64,000 nucleotides of DNA from Capnocytophaga haemolytica (GTDB taxonomy: Bacteria > Bacteroidota > Bacteroidia > Flavobacteriales > Flavobacteriaceae), in NCBI RefSeq assembly GCF_001553545.1, contig NZ_CP014227.1, positions 1,532,501-1,596,500 on the forward strand. The letters are read 5' to 3'. A model generated the notes under the pieces. That model had not been told where the DNA came from. It ran no database searches and worked only from the letters and a program-made list of their open reading frames with translations. Both the position numbers and the translations under genes were made by a program. Below, piece after piece: positions 25,296 through 33,446 of the stretch. Each line of letters begins with the position of its first letter. Position 1 is the first letter of the stretch.

Positions 25296-26237
25296 ATGGA
25301 AGTATCAATCATCATACCCCTCTACAACGAAGAGGAATCACTGCGCGAGCTCCACGATTGGATTACCGAAGTGATGAAGGGTTATCACTTTGTGTATCAG
25401 ATTATTTTTGTAGACGATGGCAGCACCGATGGCTCGTGGCGCGTGATTAAGGAACTCTCGCAGGAGAACGGGCGCGTGCAGGGGATTCGCTTTTTGCAGA
25501 ACTATGGCAAGTCGCAGGCACTCAATGCGGGTTTCCAAAAGGCGCGGGGCGAAGTGGTGATCACAATGGATGCCGACTTGCAGGATAGTCCCGAGGAGAT
25601 CCCCGACCTCTTCAATATGATCACCAAAGAGGGCTATGATTTAGTCTCGGGATGGAAGAAGAAGCGTTACGACTCGGTGCTTATGAAGAATTTGCCCTCT
25701 AAACTCTTCAATTGGGCAGCGCGCCGCACTTCAGGGCTGAAGTTGCACGACTTCAACTGTGGGCTCAAGGCGTATCGCAAGGAGGTGGTGAAGAACATTG
25801 ACGTCTATGGTGAGATGCACCGCTATATCCCCGTGCTGGCAAAGAATGCGGGCTATAAGAACATTACTGAGAAGGTGGTGCAACACCAAGCGCGCAAATA
25901 CGGACAAACGAAGTTTGGTATGAGTCGCTTTATCAATGGCTTTCTCGATTTGGTAACCATCAGCTTCCTGTCGCGTTTTGGCAAGCGACCAATGCACTTT
26001 TTTGGCGCGTTGGGCGTGCTGATGTTCTTCATCGGCTTTGCTTTCGCGGCGTATCTGGGTATTGACAAGCTCTTTATCCACCCGCATCATCGCCTGATTG
26101 CCAACCGACCTGAGTTCTTCCTCGCGCTCATCACAATGGTGATCGGCACGCAGTTTTTTATTGCAGGCTTCTTGGGCGAGATGATACTGCGCACCAAGGT
26201 AAAAGAGAAGCGGTATAAGATTGTGGAGACGTTTTAA
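25296..26237 (+). CDS. Family-2 glycosyltransferase, polyprenyl-phosphate type, with two membrane helices
   Basis: 313 residues. The GT-A domain starts VSIIIPLYNEEESLRELHDW, with the nucleotide-sugar motifs FVDDGSTDGSWRVI and ITMDADLQDSPEEIPDL. The segment KVVQHQARKYGQTKFGMSRF resembles the acceptor region of DPM1/GtrB-like enzymes, which load a sugar onto polyprenyl phosphate. Two C-terminal membrane helices (HFFGALGVLMFFIGFAFAAY; PEFFLALITMVIGTQFFIAG) match the GtrB layout. The sugar cannot be told. It follows the PIN gene by four bases, and its stop lies in a heptamer array. Confidence 0.85.
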   Translation: MEVSIIIPLYNEEESLRELHDWITEVMKGYHFVYQIIFVDDGSTDGSWRVIKELSQENGRVQGIRFLQNYGKSQALNAGFQKARGEVVITMDADLQDSPEEIPDLFNMITKEGYDLVSGWKKKRYDSVLMKNLPSKLFNWAARRTSGLKLHDFNCGLKAYRKEVVKNIDVYGEMHRYIPVLAKNAGYKNITEKVVQHQARKYGQTKFGMSRFINGFLDLVTISFLSRFGKRPMHFFGALGVLMFFIGFAFAAYLGIDKLFIHPHHRLIANRPEFFLALITMVIGTQFFIAGFLGEMILRTKVKEKRYKIVETF

Positions 26238-26268
26238 TGATTAATGGTTAATGATTAGTGATTAATTT
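26234..26268. repeat. Heptamer array, five units of TTAATGA type
   Basis: Units TTAATGA, TTAATGG, TTAATGA, TTAGTGA and TTAATTT follow in one 7-bp phase. The stop codon of the glycosyltransferase (26235-26237) is in the first unit. Confidence 0.85.
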
Positions 26269-26296
26269 ATTATTCGCATTATAAATATAAGTAAAT

Positions 26297-27781
26297 ATGG
26301 AAAATAAATTAAAGATATTCAATTCACTTACGGGTGAAAAGGAAGTGTTTGTGCCCTTGCACGAGGGCAATGTAGGGATGTATGTGTGTGGTCCTACGGT
26401 GTACAGCAATGTGCATCTGGGCAATGTGCGCACCTTTATGTCATTTGACTTTATTTATCGCACGCTGCGCTTTTTGGGTTATAAGGTGCGCTATGTGCGC
26501 AATATCACCGATGCGGGGCATCTTACTGATGATGGCGATGTGAATAACGACCGCTTTGTGAAGCAATCGCGCTTGGAGAAGCTTGAGCCTATGGAGATCG
26601 TGCAGAAGTACACGGTGGACTTTCACAAAGTGCTCGAACTCTTCAATATGCTGCCACCGACCATTGAGCCGACCGCCACAGGGCATATTTTGGAGCAAAT
26701 ACAACTCACTGAGAAGCTCCTCGCGGACGGCTTTGCTTACGAGAGCAACGGCTCGGTGTACTTTGACGTGCTGGAATACAACCGCCGAGGACTGAACTAC
26801 GGGGAACTCTCGCGTCGTAATATCGAAGAGCTTTTTGCCAACACACGCGACCTTGACGGGCAAGGCGAGAAGCGCAATCCGCAGGACTTTGCGCTATGGA
26901 AGAAGGCCTCACCAGCGCACATTATGCGTTGGGCTTCGCCTTGGGGCGATGGTTTCCCTGGTTGGCATTTGGAGTGCACGGTAATGAGCACTAAGTACTT
27001 AGGCGAGCAGTTTGATATACACGGTGGCGGTATGGACTTGAAGTTCCCGCACCACGAGTGTGAGATAGCCCAAGGCAAGGCGGGACACGGACAGAGCCCT
27101 GTGCGCTATTGGATGCACGCTAATATGCTGACGATGAATGGGCAGCGTATGAGCAAGTCCACAGGCAACTATATATTGCCGATGCAGCTGGTGAGTGGCG
27201 ACAATAGTTTCTTTGAAAAGCCTTTCCCACCCGCAGTGATACGCTTCTGCTTTATGCAAGCCCATTACCGTTCGGTGCTCGACATCTCCAATGAGGCGAT
27301 GCTTGCTGCTGAGAAGGGCTATAATCGCCTTATGGAGGCACTTAAAGCAGTCAATACACTCACCACTGATTTGGAACACCCAACGGGCTTTTCGGCTGCC
27401 ATTGATGAGCTGAAGGAAAAGTGCTATGCTGCCCTCTTGGACGACTTCAATGCGCCTATGCTCATTGCCCACCTCTTTGAGGCAGTGAAGTGGATTTTTG
27501 CAGTGAAGAATGGCGAGGATAAGTTCTGCATCAGCGATTTGGAGACGCTCCGCAGCCTAATGAATAGCTTTGTGGGAGAGGTGCTCGGTTTGCAGGATGT
27601 CGCCAGCCAAGAGGCCAGTGGCGACACCTTAGACGGGGTGCTGCAACTGCTGATCCGTATGCGTATGGAAGCCCGCGCGAATAAGGATTGGGCACTCTCG
27701 GACAAGATACGTGATGAGCTGCTTGCCCTTGGCATTCAGCTTAAAGACGGCAAGGACGGCACTACCTACAGCCTGAGTTAG
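26297..27781 (+). CDS. cysS: Cysteinyl-tRNA synthetase
   Basis: 494 residues, normal length for this class I enzyme that charges tRNA-Cys. [20 protein letters not shown] holds the first zinc Cys and the HIGH-type motif (HLGN). [15 protein letters not shown] and [11 protein letters not shown] supply the remaining zinc ligands, and RMSKSTGNY is the KMSKS loop. The C-terminal helical domain is complete ([20 protein letters not shown]). It is a housekeeping gene with its own terminator downstream. Confidence 0.97.
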   Translation: MENKLKIFNSLTGEKEVFVPLHEGNVGMYVCGPTVYSNVHLGNVRTFMSFDFIYRTLRFLGYKVRYVRNITDAGHLTDDGDVNNDRFVKQSRLEKLEPMEIVQKYTVDFHKVLELFNMLPPTIEPTATGHILEQIQLTEKLLADGFAYESNGSVYFDVLEYNRRGLNYGELSRRNIEELFANTRDLDGQGEKRNPQDFALWKKASPAHIMRWASPWGDGFPGWHLECTVMSTKYLGEQFDIHGGGMDLKFPHHECEIAQGKAGHGQSPVRYWMHANMLTMNGQRMSKSTGNYILPMQLVSGDNSFFEKPFPPAVIRFCFMQAHYRSVLDISNEAMLAAEKGYNRLMEALKAVNTLTTDLEHPTGFSAAIDELKEKCYAALLDDFNAPMLIAHLFEAVKWIFAVKNGEDKFCISDLETLRSLMNSFVGEVLGLQDVASQEASGDTLDGVLQLLIRMRMEARANKDWALSDKIRDELLALGIQLKDGKDGTTYSLS

Positions 27782-27805
27782 AAATTGCTTAAATTTATAT
27801 AATTG

Positions 27806-27842
27806 AAAGAGCTACTATAGAGTGATTTATGGTAGCTCTTTT
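27806..27842 (+). terminator. Terminator of cysS
   Basis: AAAGAGCTAC and GTAGCTCTTTT pair across 16 bases, with a T-run at the end. Confidence 0.7.
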
Positions 27843-27883
27843 ACTTTCTTTATAAAAATAATTTGAAAAATTAACATTATTCC

Positions 27884-27916
27884 TTTGTGTAGTATTCTTT
27901 TTTCTTCGTACCTTTG
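27884..27916 (+). promoter_or_regulatory. Promoter of the His-rich peptide gene
   Basis: TTTG (27884-27887), a 21-base spacer and TACCTTTG (27909-27916). The ATG at 27926 is so close to the expected start of transcription that the mRNA would be nearly leaderless. Confidence 0.6.
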
Positions 27917-27925
27917 CACTTTCAA

Positions 27926-28276
27926 ATGAAGAGAAAAGCTGTACATATTCGTTGGGTGGCTTTGGCGTTGCTCGTAGCGATGCTCAAAGTGGCTTTTCCG
28001 CTGGGTGAGTATTTTCACGATCACCATAGCGATGAGGAGCTATGTGCACACGCTACAGGCACAAAATGCCATCATAAAGCGCACTTTGCAGGCTTAGACC
28101 AGCACCACGATTGTATCTTCGTACAGCTACACCATTTCTTCACGCCGTCTTTTTACATCTATCAGTTTTTTGAGCAGAGCGATAGCTTTGCATTCTTCTT
28201 TAGAGACGGCGAAGTACTCCATTTTTACCCACAGACAAGTGCTAGAGCACCACCTTTTTTAATGTATAATGCATAA
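27926..28276 (+). CDS. Histidine/cysteine-rich small exported protein
   Basis: 116 residues from ATG 27926; the longer frame would start inside the promoter. An N-terminal hydrophobic segment (IRWVALALLVAMLKVAFPLG) looks like a signal or anchor. It is followed by a dense metal-ligand region, HDHHSDEELCAH, TKCHHKAHFAG and DQHHDCIFVQLHHFF, about a dozen His and three Cys within 50 residues. I know no named family for it. Position ahead of a TonB receptor suggests a metal-binding or sensing role. Its last residues are encoded by a heptamer array. Confidence 0.6.
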   Translation: MKRKAVHIRWVALALLVAMLKVAFPLGEYFHDHHSDEELCAHATGTKCHHKAHFAGLDQHHDCIFVQLHHFFTPSFYIYQFFEQSDSFAFFFRDGEVLHFYPQTSARAPPFLMYNA

Positions 28277-28300
28277 TGCACAATGTATAATTGCAGATTG
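28259..28300. repeat. Heptamer array, about six units of ATAATGC type
   Basis: Units TTAATGT, ATAATGC, ATAATGC, ACAATGT and ATAATTG follow in one 7-bp phase, then a weak CAGATTG. The stop codon of the His-rich gene (28274-28276) lies inside. Confidence 0.75.
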
Positions 28301-28348
28301 CGCAGTAGGATTGTGAAGTCTCTATAGTTTATTGATTATTAGCAACAT

Positions 28349-28368
28349 CCTCTCCTTCGAAGGAGAGG
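28349..28368. repeat. Perfect 20-bp palindrome
   Basis: CCTCTCCTTC is followed directly by its reverse complement GAAGGAGAGG. It lies in the spacer between the His-rich gene and the TonB receptor and may be an operator or a small repeat insertion. Confidence 0.7.
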
Positions 28369-28470
28369 GGAATCCGAAAGCGTACTCACACATTGTCAAG
28401 TAGTTAATTGCTGTGGATAGTTCTAATGCGTAATCTGGGATGATTAATGAATGGGTTGATGATAGGGAGG

Positions 28471-28505
28471 CTAATCCCTAATCACTAACTCCTAATCACT
28501 AAAAA
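28471..28505. repeat. Heptamer array, five units of CTAATCA type, before the TonB receptor start
   Basis: Units CTAATCC, CTAATCA, CTAACTC, CTAATCA and CTAAAAA in one 7-bp phase end two bases before the ATG at 28508. Confidence 0.85.
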
Positions 28506-28507
28506 AG

Positions 28508-30832
28508 ATGCAAAAGATTTTGGTGCTTTTGCTTTGTGCAGTATCGGCGGTGTCTTTTGGGCAGCAGTCGCTACAGCTCAGGGTGGAAAGCTATGATAAA
28601 CAGCCGCTCGTAGGGGCGGTGGTGCACTTCGTAGGCAAACATTACATTACCGATAGGGAAGGCTCCGTTGTGATTACCTCACTGAAAGCGGGGGTCTATC
28701 CCATTAAGGTGAGTTACTTAGGGTATACTGATTTTCAGGGGAATATAAGTGTTCCTCAGCAAGGTGTATATACCATCGCTATGCGTGAGGAAGTAACCCA
28801 ATTAGCCGCCACTTCAGTGGTAGGTACTATTGCTGAGAGAAGAGAAGAAGCAACTAAGGCAGTGACTACCATTGCCAAACCTGCGCTGCAACAACAACGT
28901 GGTGAGGAGCTTGCCAAGGTGCTAACCTCTGTAGCTGGTGTATCAATGATACAGACGGGAGCTACTATTGCTAAGCCTGTTATTCACGGCTTGCATAGTA
29001 ATCGTATTCTTATCCTCAATAATGAGGTACGCCAAGAGGGGCAACAGTGGGGGGCAGATCACGCTCCTGAGATAGACCCTTCGGTGGCAGATAAGATTAG
29101 CGTAGTAAAAGGGGCTGATGCTGTCCGCTACGGTTCAGACGCCCTTGGTGGTGTGGTGATTATTGTACCTAATAAGCTGCCTTATGGTGATGGGTTGCAC
29201 GGAGAGCTTTCGCCTTCGTTTGCCTCTAATGGGCGACGTACTGCAATGACTGTAAAGGCAGAGAGTTCTGTACCGAAGTTGCGATCGTTGGCTTGGCGTC
29301 TGCAAGGCAGTTTAAAGCGTTCGGGCGACCTGAGTACAGCGAATTACCTTCTGAATAATACCGCAGCAGCAGAGCACGACTTTTCAGCGGCTTTGGGCTA
29401 TGAGAAGCACAAGGTGGGAGTGGAGCTTTTTTACAGTAGATATGAGAATGAGAGCAGCGTGTTCTATGGGTCGCATATCGGTAATTTAGACGACTTGCTG
29501 GCACGCTTTGAGATAGGGCGACCACTGACCATTTACCCTTTTTCCTACGAGCTCAATGCTCCTAAGCAGAAGATAGTACATCATCTGCTCAAAGCCAAAG
29601 GCCACCTATCGCTTTTTGGAGGTACACTCACTGCACAGTATGCCTATCAAGACGATGTGCGTCAAGAGTTCAATGTACGCCGTTTAGACCGTACACGTAT
29701 TCCTGCACTGGATATGGACTTAAAGACCCACTCTCTTGATGTGAATTGGCAGCGACAGAGTGATATATCTGTGGCACATCGTTGGGATACGCAGATAGGG
29801 GTAAGTGGTATCAGTCAGGATAATTACAATCAGCCTGGTACAGGGGTAGTGCCTGTAATCCCTAACTTTGTATCGCTTGGTTACGGGGCTTTTGCTGTGG
29901 AGAAGTACAGTTGGGAGCGTTGGTTGCTCGAAGGGGGTTTACGCTACGATTATAAGTATCTTAATGCCGATGGATATGATAGTTATGCACAGCGTTATGG
30001 AGGTGAGCACGAGTTTCACAACCTTACCTATAGCTTAGGGGCGATGGGGCACTTCGGTAACCATTGGCGACTGAGCACTAACATAGGTTTTGCGTGGCGT
30101 GCACCACACGTCAATGAGCTTTACAGCAGTGGATTGCATCACGGGGCAGGTACGTACGAGTTGGGTGATGAGCACCTTAAATCAGAAACAGGTATTAAGT
30201 GGATTGTGTCAACAACTTATCATAAGACAGACCTATTGGAGTTTACCTTAGATGTGTATGCACAGCTTATCAAAAATTATATTTACGACTATCCTACGGG
30301 GGATACGCGTACGCTCTTCTCAGGGGTATACCCGATATTCCAATATACTCAGGCAGATGCTTTTTTCAGAGGGGCAGACCTTGATGGAAAACTCTGTTTG
30401 CTGTCAGATATAGCTGATAAGGACAAGTTGTGGTACGATCTGCGGGCATCGGTAGTGTTTGCTAGCGAACAGCGTACAGGTCGGTATTTTCCGTATATCC
30501 CTGCGCCGAAGTTTACTCACAGCTTGCGCTATGAGGTAGAGGAGGCTTGGGGAATGAAGCACTTAAAGGCATCATTGGGGCATACTTTTGTTGCCAAACA
30601 GACGCGCTTTGAGCCTTCACAGGAATTGGTGAGTACTACCCCTGAGGCGTATCATCTCTTTGAGGCATCACTGGGGGCTACGGTACCCATCAGCGAGACA
30701 CAATCGCTATCGCTGTACCTCTCGGCTGAAAATCTCTTCAATACAGAGTATAAGGAATATACCAATAGATTTAGGTATTATGCCCACGACTTAGGGCGGA
30801 ATGTGCTGCTAAGAGTGGTATATAATTTTTGA
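28508..30832 (+). CDS. TonB-dependent outer-membrane receptor, probably for a metal
   Basis: 774 residues. A signal peptide (MQKILVLLLCAVSAVSFGQQ) leads into a carboxypeptidase-like beta domain (about 21-95, LVGAVVHFVGKHYITDREGS), common in Bacteroidota receptors. The plug (KAVTTIAKPALQQQRGEELA ... GVSMIQTGATIAKPVIHGLH; WGADHAPEIDPSVADKISVV) and a 22-strand-type barrel follow, ending in Phe (LLRVVYNF). The plug sequence around GADHAPEID resembles ZnuD-type zinc receptors. The His-rich gene before it and the His-bearing lipoproteins after it support metal uptake, but substrate is inference. Confidence 0.85.
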   Translation: MQKILVLLLCAVSAVSFGQQSLQLRVESYDKQPLVGAVVHFVGKHYITDREGSVVITSLKAGVYPIKVSYLGYTDFQGNISVPQQGVYTIAMREEVTQLAATSVVGTIAERREEATKAVTTIAKPALQQQRGEELAKVLTSVAGVSMIQTGATIAKPVIHGLHSNRILILNNEVRQEGQQWGADHAPEIDPSVADKISVVKGADAVRYGSDALGGVVIIVPNKLPYGDGLHGELSPSFASNGRRTAMTVKAESSVPKLRSLAWRLQGSLKRSGDLSTANYLLNNTAAAEHDFSAALGYEKHKVGVELFYSRYENESSVFYGSHIGNLDDLLARFEIGRPLTIYPFSYELNAPKQKIVHHLLKAKGHLSLFGGTLTAQYAYQDDVRQEFNVRRLDRTRIPALDMDLKTHSLDVNWQRQSDISVAHRWDTQIGVSGISQDNYNQPGTGVVPVIPNFVSLGYGAFAVEKYSWERWLLEGGLRYDYKYLNADGYDSYAQRYGGEHEFHNLTYSLGAMGHFGNHWRLSTNIGFAWRAPHVNELYSSGLHHGAGTYELGDEHLKSETGIKWIVSTTYHKTDLLEFTLDVYAQLIKNYIYDYPTGDTRTLFSGVYPIFQYTQADAFFRGADLDGKLCLLSDIADKDKLWYDLRASVVFASEQRTGRYFPYIPAPKFTHSLRYEVEEAWGMKHLKASLGHTFVAKQTRFEPSQELVSTTPEAYHLFEASLGATVPISETQSLSLYLSAENLFNTEYKEYTNRFRYYAHDLGRNVLLRVVYNF

Positions 30833-30884
30833 GGTGCGAGCCGCACTAACAATTTTAAAGTTAAATTAATAAACATTTAAAGAA

Positions 30885-31349
30885 ATGAGAAAGATATACA
30901 ATTATTTTAGAGCCATTAGTTTGGCAGTATTGGCAGGCGTAGCGTTAGCGGCTTGTTCAAAGGATACGAGCAGTAGTGGAGAAGATCCTAATAATAAAAA
31001 GGAGGAGAATAAGACTACTGTTGCACCTACTTTTTCAAATACGGAAGTAGGAGAGAATAATAGTAAGACAGTGCAGATAGGAAAGCAGTTGCACATAGAA
31101 ACTGATATTAGGGCTGAAGCAGGTATTAAGTCGGTTGTGCTTACCATACAGTATAAAGGTGAGGGTACTTCTTCTTTTTCAGTGAACCAAGATTTTCCTA
31201 AGGCAGTAGGCAATAATAATGGTAATATACACAATCATTACAGAGTGCCAGCAGATGCTAAGGAGGGAGATTATCAGTTCACACTTACTGTTACAGATAA
31301 ACAGGATAGAACGGGTGTTATTAGTGAAATTATTAAAGTCACAAAGTAA
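30885..31349 (+). CDS. DUF4625-like lipoprotein
   Basis: 154 residues. A lipobox signal (LAVLAGVALAACSKD) is followed by a low-complexity linker (about 26-45) and one Ig-like beta domain (HIETDIRAEAGIKSVVLTIQ ... HNHYRVPADAKEGDYQFTLT). This fits DUF4625, a small surface-lipoprotein domain of Bacteroidota with no proven function. It is 52 bases after the TonB receptor gene and one base before the next lipoprotein gene, in the same direction. Confidence 0.7.
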   Translation: MRKIYNYFRAISLAVLAGVALAACSKDTSSSGEDPNNKKEENKTTVAPTFSNTEVGENNSKTVQIGKQLHIETDIRAEAGIKSVVLTIQYKGEGTSSFSVNQDFPKAVGNNNGNIHNHYRVPADAKEGDYQFTLTVTDKQDRTGVISEIIKVTK

Positions 31350-31350
31350 A

Positions 31351-32100
31351 ATGAGAAAGATATATAATATTTTAAGTATTGCAATGGTGACTCTTTTTAT
31401 CTCGGGCGCCATTATAGGCTGTAGCAAAGATGGAGGAATCACCAAGCCAAAAACGCCTACTGATGAAACTCAGGATAGGGGACACGACCTGCCAGATAAA
31501 GTGGTTTTCAATGTTACGGATGTAGCTTCTAAAACGACTCAAACCATTGAGGCTGTGAATACCTCAGATGGCATAAAGTACAATTTTACAAGTCCTATTA
31601 CCTTTAAGAAGGGAAGACAGTACTTATTTGCCATTGTGTATTCCAATAAATCAAAGCGGTTGAATTCAGAGTTTGTAAGTGCGAAGATGGCACCTATCCA
31701 TCAACATTTCTTTGAGCTTTATAAAGGTACTTATCCTAAGAATAGGGCAGAAAGGAAAGAAATGGTGGCCTTAATGGATAACTTGGTGCAATACGAGTAT
31801 CAAGATACTGACCCTGAGGATAAAGACTTAGGAGAAGCAGGAGTAACGCTGCGCAAACGCACTTGGGATACGAACAATCCTACAGCTAATGACCCTATTG
31901 GGTTAAAGGGAGTGTTTACTATCAAAGAGGCGGATGATAGCACAGAGAGCTTTACGTTGCGCATTAAGTTGGCACACTTTTTAGTGGCTAATAAGCTCGA
32001 TCCTAAGTCGGGAGAAGTCCGTAAGTATAATGTAGTGGAGTATACTAATGCCTTTGTGTTGGATACCAATATGGAACTCCCTATTAAATTAACTAAATAA
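31351..32100 (+). CDS. Lipoprotein, paralogue of the next gene
   Basis: 249 residues from ATG 31351 (MRKIYNILSIAMVTLF ... IIGCSKDGG), chosen because it gives a lipobox signal; the longer frame overlaps the previous gene. The mature part is beta-rich, with APIHQHFFELYKG and the motif YEYQDTDPEDKDLGEAG followed by PIGLKGVFTIKEAD. These two motifs recur in the protein at 32125. I know no name for the family. Co-transcription with the TonB receptor suggests a receptor-associated surface lipoprotein. Confidence 0.65.
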   Translation: MRKIYNILSIAMVTLFISGAIIGCSKDGGITKPKTPTDETQDRGHDLPDKVVFNVTDVASKTTQTIEAVNTSDGIKYNFTSPITFKKGRQYLFAIVYSNKSKRLNSEFVSAKMAPIHQHFFELYKGTYPKNRAERKEMVALMDNLVQYEYQDTDPEDKDLGEAGVTLRKRTWDTNNPTANDPIGLKGVFTIKEADDSTESFTLRIKLAHFLVANKLDPKSGEVRKYNVVEYTNAFVLDTNMELPIKLTK

Positions 32101-32124
32101 TAAACACTTTAAAATTACACAGAA

Positions 32125-33033
32125 ATGAAAAATATAGTAAAAATATTCAGTATAGTATTGATAAGTCTTTTTGCAGTATCTTGTCATAAGGATGATGATG
32201 TTAAAAATCCAATAGAGCCCAAGCCCATAGATCCTCCTCAAAAACCAGGAGATAATGAACAAGTACTTGATTGGAGTAAGTTCCAGTGGAGCAAGGTAGA
32301 GTTGCGCTTCACCAAAGGGCACTCACACGGTTATTTCCACGGAAATCCTGAGTACCCAGGGGTGAAGTATCTCAATTCAGTACATAAGTTTATTTTTGAG
32401 AATAAAGATGGCAAGTTAGTAGCTGATGCGAATAACCCTAAAGCCTTGCCTTGGATTGGCGACTCATCAAGTAAAGGCGAATCACTTTCAGGTTTGGAGA
32501 TTATCTTCTACGATAAGGATGGCAAGCGTGTAAACTCATTTCTTTCAACAGGTGATGCCCCTAACCACTATCAGTTTTTCTTTACTGGGAATGGTTTTAC
32601 GGATGTAAAAGGGGCTACCATAACAGTTACTCAAGCGGAAGTGTTTGGCTACACATATCGCGATACTGACCCTGAGGATAAGTATTTCAAGAAGAGTATC
32701 TCCGATAATGTTCTCACAAGTAAACTTAGAGCTGAGCATATTGGGCTAAAAGGCTATTTCAGCATAAAGAAACCTTATGTGCATTTCAACCTGAATATTG
32801 TTCTTTCATATTTTAAAACTAAACCCTCTGATTTGGTATATAATACAGACGCTAAGGACAAGCAATTGATTCACATCACTATTCCTGTGCATATTTATAC
32901 CGATGTAACAAATGAGGATAGTGCTGTGGAAGATGGTGCTAAGGAGTTTGGAGTGCCAAAGGAAGTGATAGAGAAGGAGCAAGATACAATCTTGAAATCG
33001 GATATAGGGGAAAGCAGTACGCTATTCATATAA
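32125..33033 (+). CDS. Lipoprotein with His-rich N-terminal segment, paralogue of the previous gene
   Basis: 302 residues. Lipobox signal LISLFAVSCHKDDD, a proline-rich linker (EPKPIDPPQKPGDN), then RFTKGHSHGYFHGNPEYPG, a stretch with three His. The rest shares with the previous lipoprotein the segments APNHYQFFF (compare IHQHFFELY), YTYRDTDPEDKYF and HIGLKGYFSIKK. I infer duplication of a metal-binding surface lipoprotein; no known domain was recognised. It is the last gene of the cluster and a terminator follows. Confidence 0.65.
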   Translation: MKNIVKIFSIVLISLFAVSCHKDDDVKNPIEPKPIDPPQKPGDNEQVLDWSKFQWSKVELRFTKGHSHGYFHGNPEYPGVKYLNSVHKFIFENKDGKLVADANNPKALPWIGDSSSKGESLSGLEIIFYDKDGKRVNSFLSTGDAPNHYQFFFTGNGFTDVKGATITVTQAEVFGYTYRDTDPEDKYFKKSISDNVLTSKLRAEHIGLKGYFSIKKPYVHFNLNIVLSYFKTKPSDLVYNTDAKDKQLIHITIPVHIYTDVTNEDSAVEDGAKEFGVPKEVIEKEQDTILKSDIGESSTLFI

Positions 33034-33057
33034 AGTATTTTGTACATTCATAGTAAG

Positions 33058-33092
33058 ATCGGCTGTCTGGGTATAAGGCAGCCGATTTTATT
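33058..33092 (+). terminator. Terminator of the TonB/lipoprotein cluster
   Basis: ATCGGCTG and CAGCCGAT pair, followed by TTTATTTTG. Confidence 0.75.
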
Positions 33093-33188
33093 TTGTGTAA
33101 AAACTACTGTTATATGAATTGTTAGGTTATTTTTCTGCGATATCGATAGGTTATAAGATTTAGTCTTGTCTAAAAAATGCTTATCTCC

Positions 33189-33243
33189 ATCCGTACTGGT
33201 ACCGTACTGATACCGTACCTCTTCCGTACTTGTGTCGTTAGGA
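33189..33243. repeat. 11-bp-period array, five units
   Basis: Units ATCCGTACTGG, TACCGTACTGA, TACCGTACCTC and TTCCGTACTTG follow at exact 11-bp spacing, then a weaker TGTCGTTAGGA. It lies about 140 bases before the candidate pruA promoter. Confidence 0.85.
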
Positions 33244-33383
33244 AAATTTTCTTTTTAAGGAGAGAGTTTAGTGAGTAGGGGATAACTGTGCGGCTTCTTA
33301 GGTGTTTGTATAGAGATAGTGTTTTTATATGATATTGGTAATCAGTTGTTAGGGTTTTTTATGATTTTTTTTATGCTTTATTC

Positions 33384-33415
33384 TTTGGTGGTTTCGAATA
33401 TTTGCCGTAACTTAG
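33384..33415 (+). promoter_or_regulatory. Candidate promoter of pruA
   Basis: TTTG (33384-33387), a 20-base spacer and TAACTTAG (33408-33415), one mismatch to the -7 consensus, 31 bases before the ATG. Confidence 0.5.
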
Positions 33416-33446
33416 CCGAAATTTTTAACCTCAAATACTATACAAA

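Larger units (their letters stand above)
33034..33446. other. Gene-free region with terminator, 11-bp array and pruA promoter
   Basis: About 410 bases without a credible ORF. It holds a terminator (33058-33092), a five-unit 11-bp array (33189-33243) and a candidate promoter (33384-33415). Confidence 0.7.
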
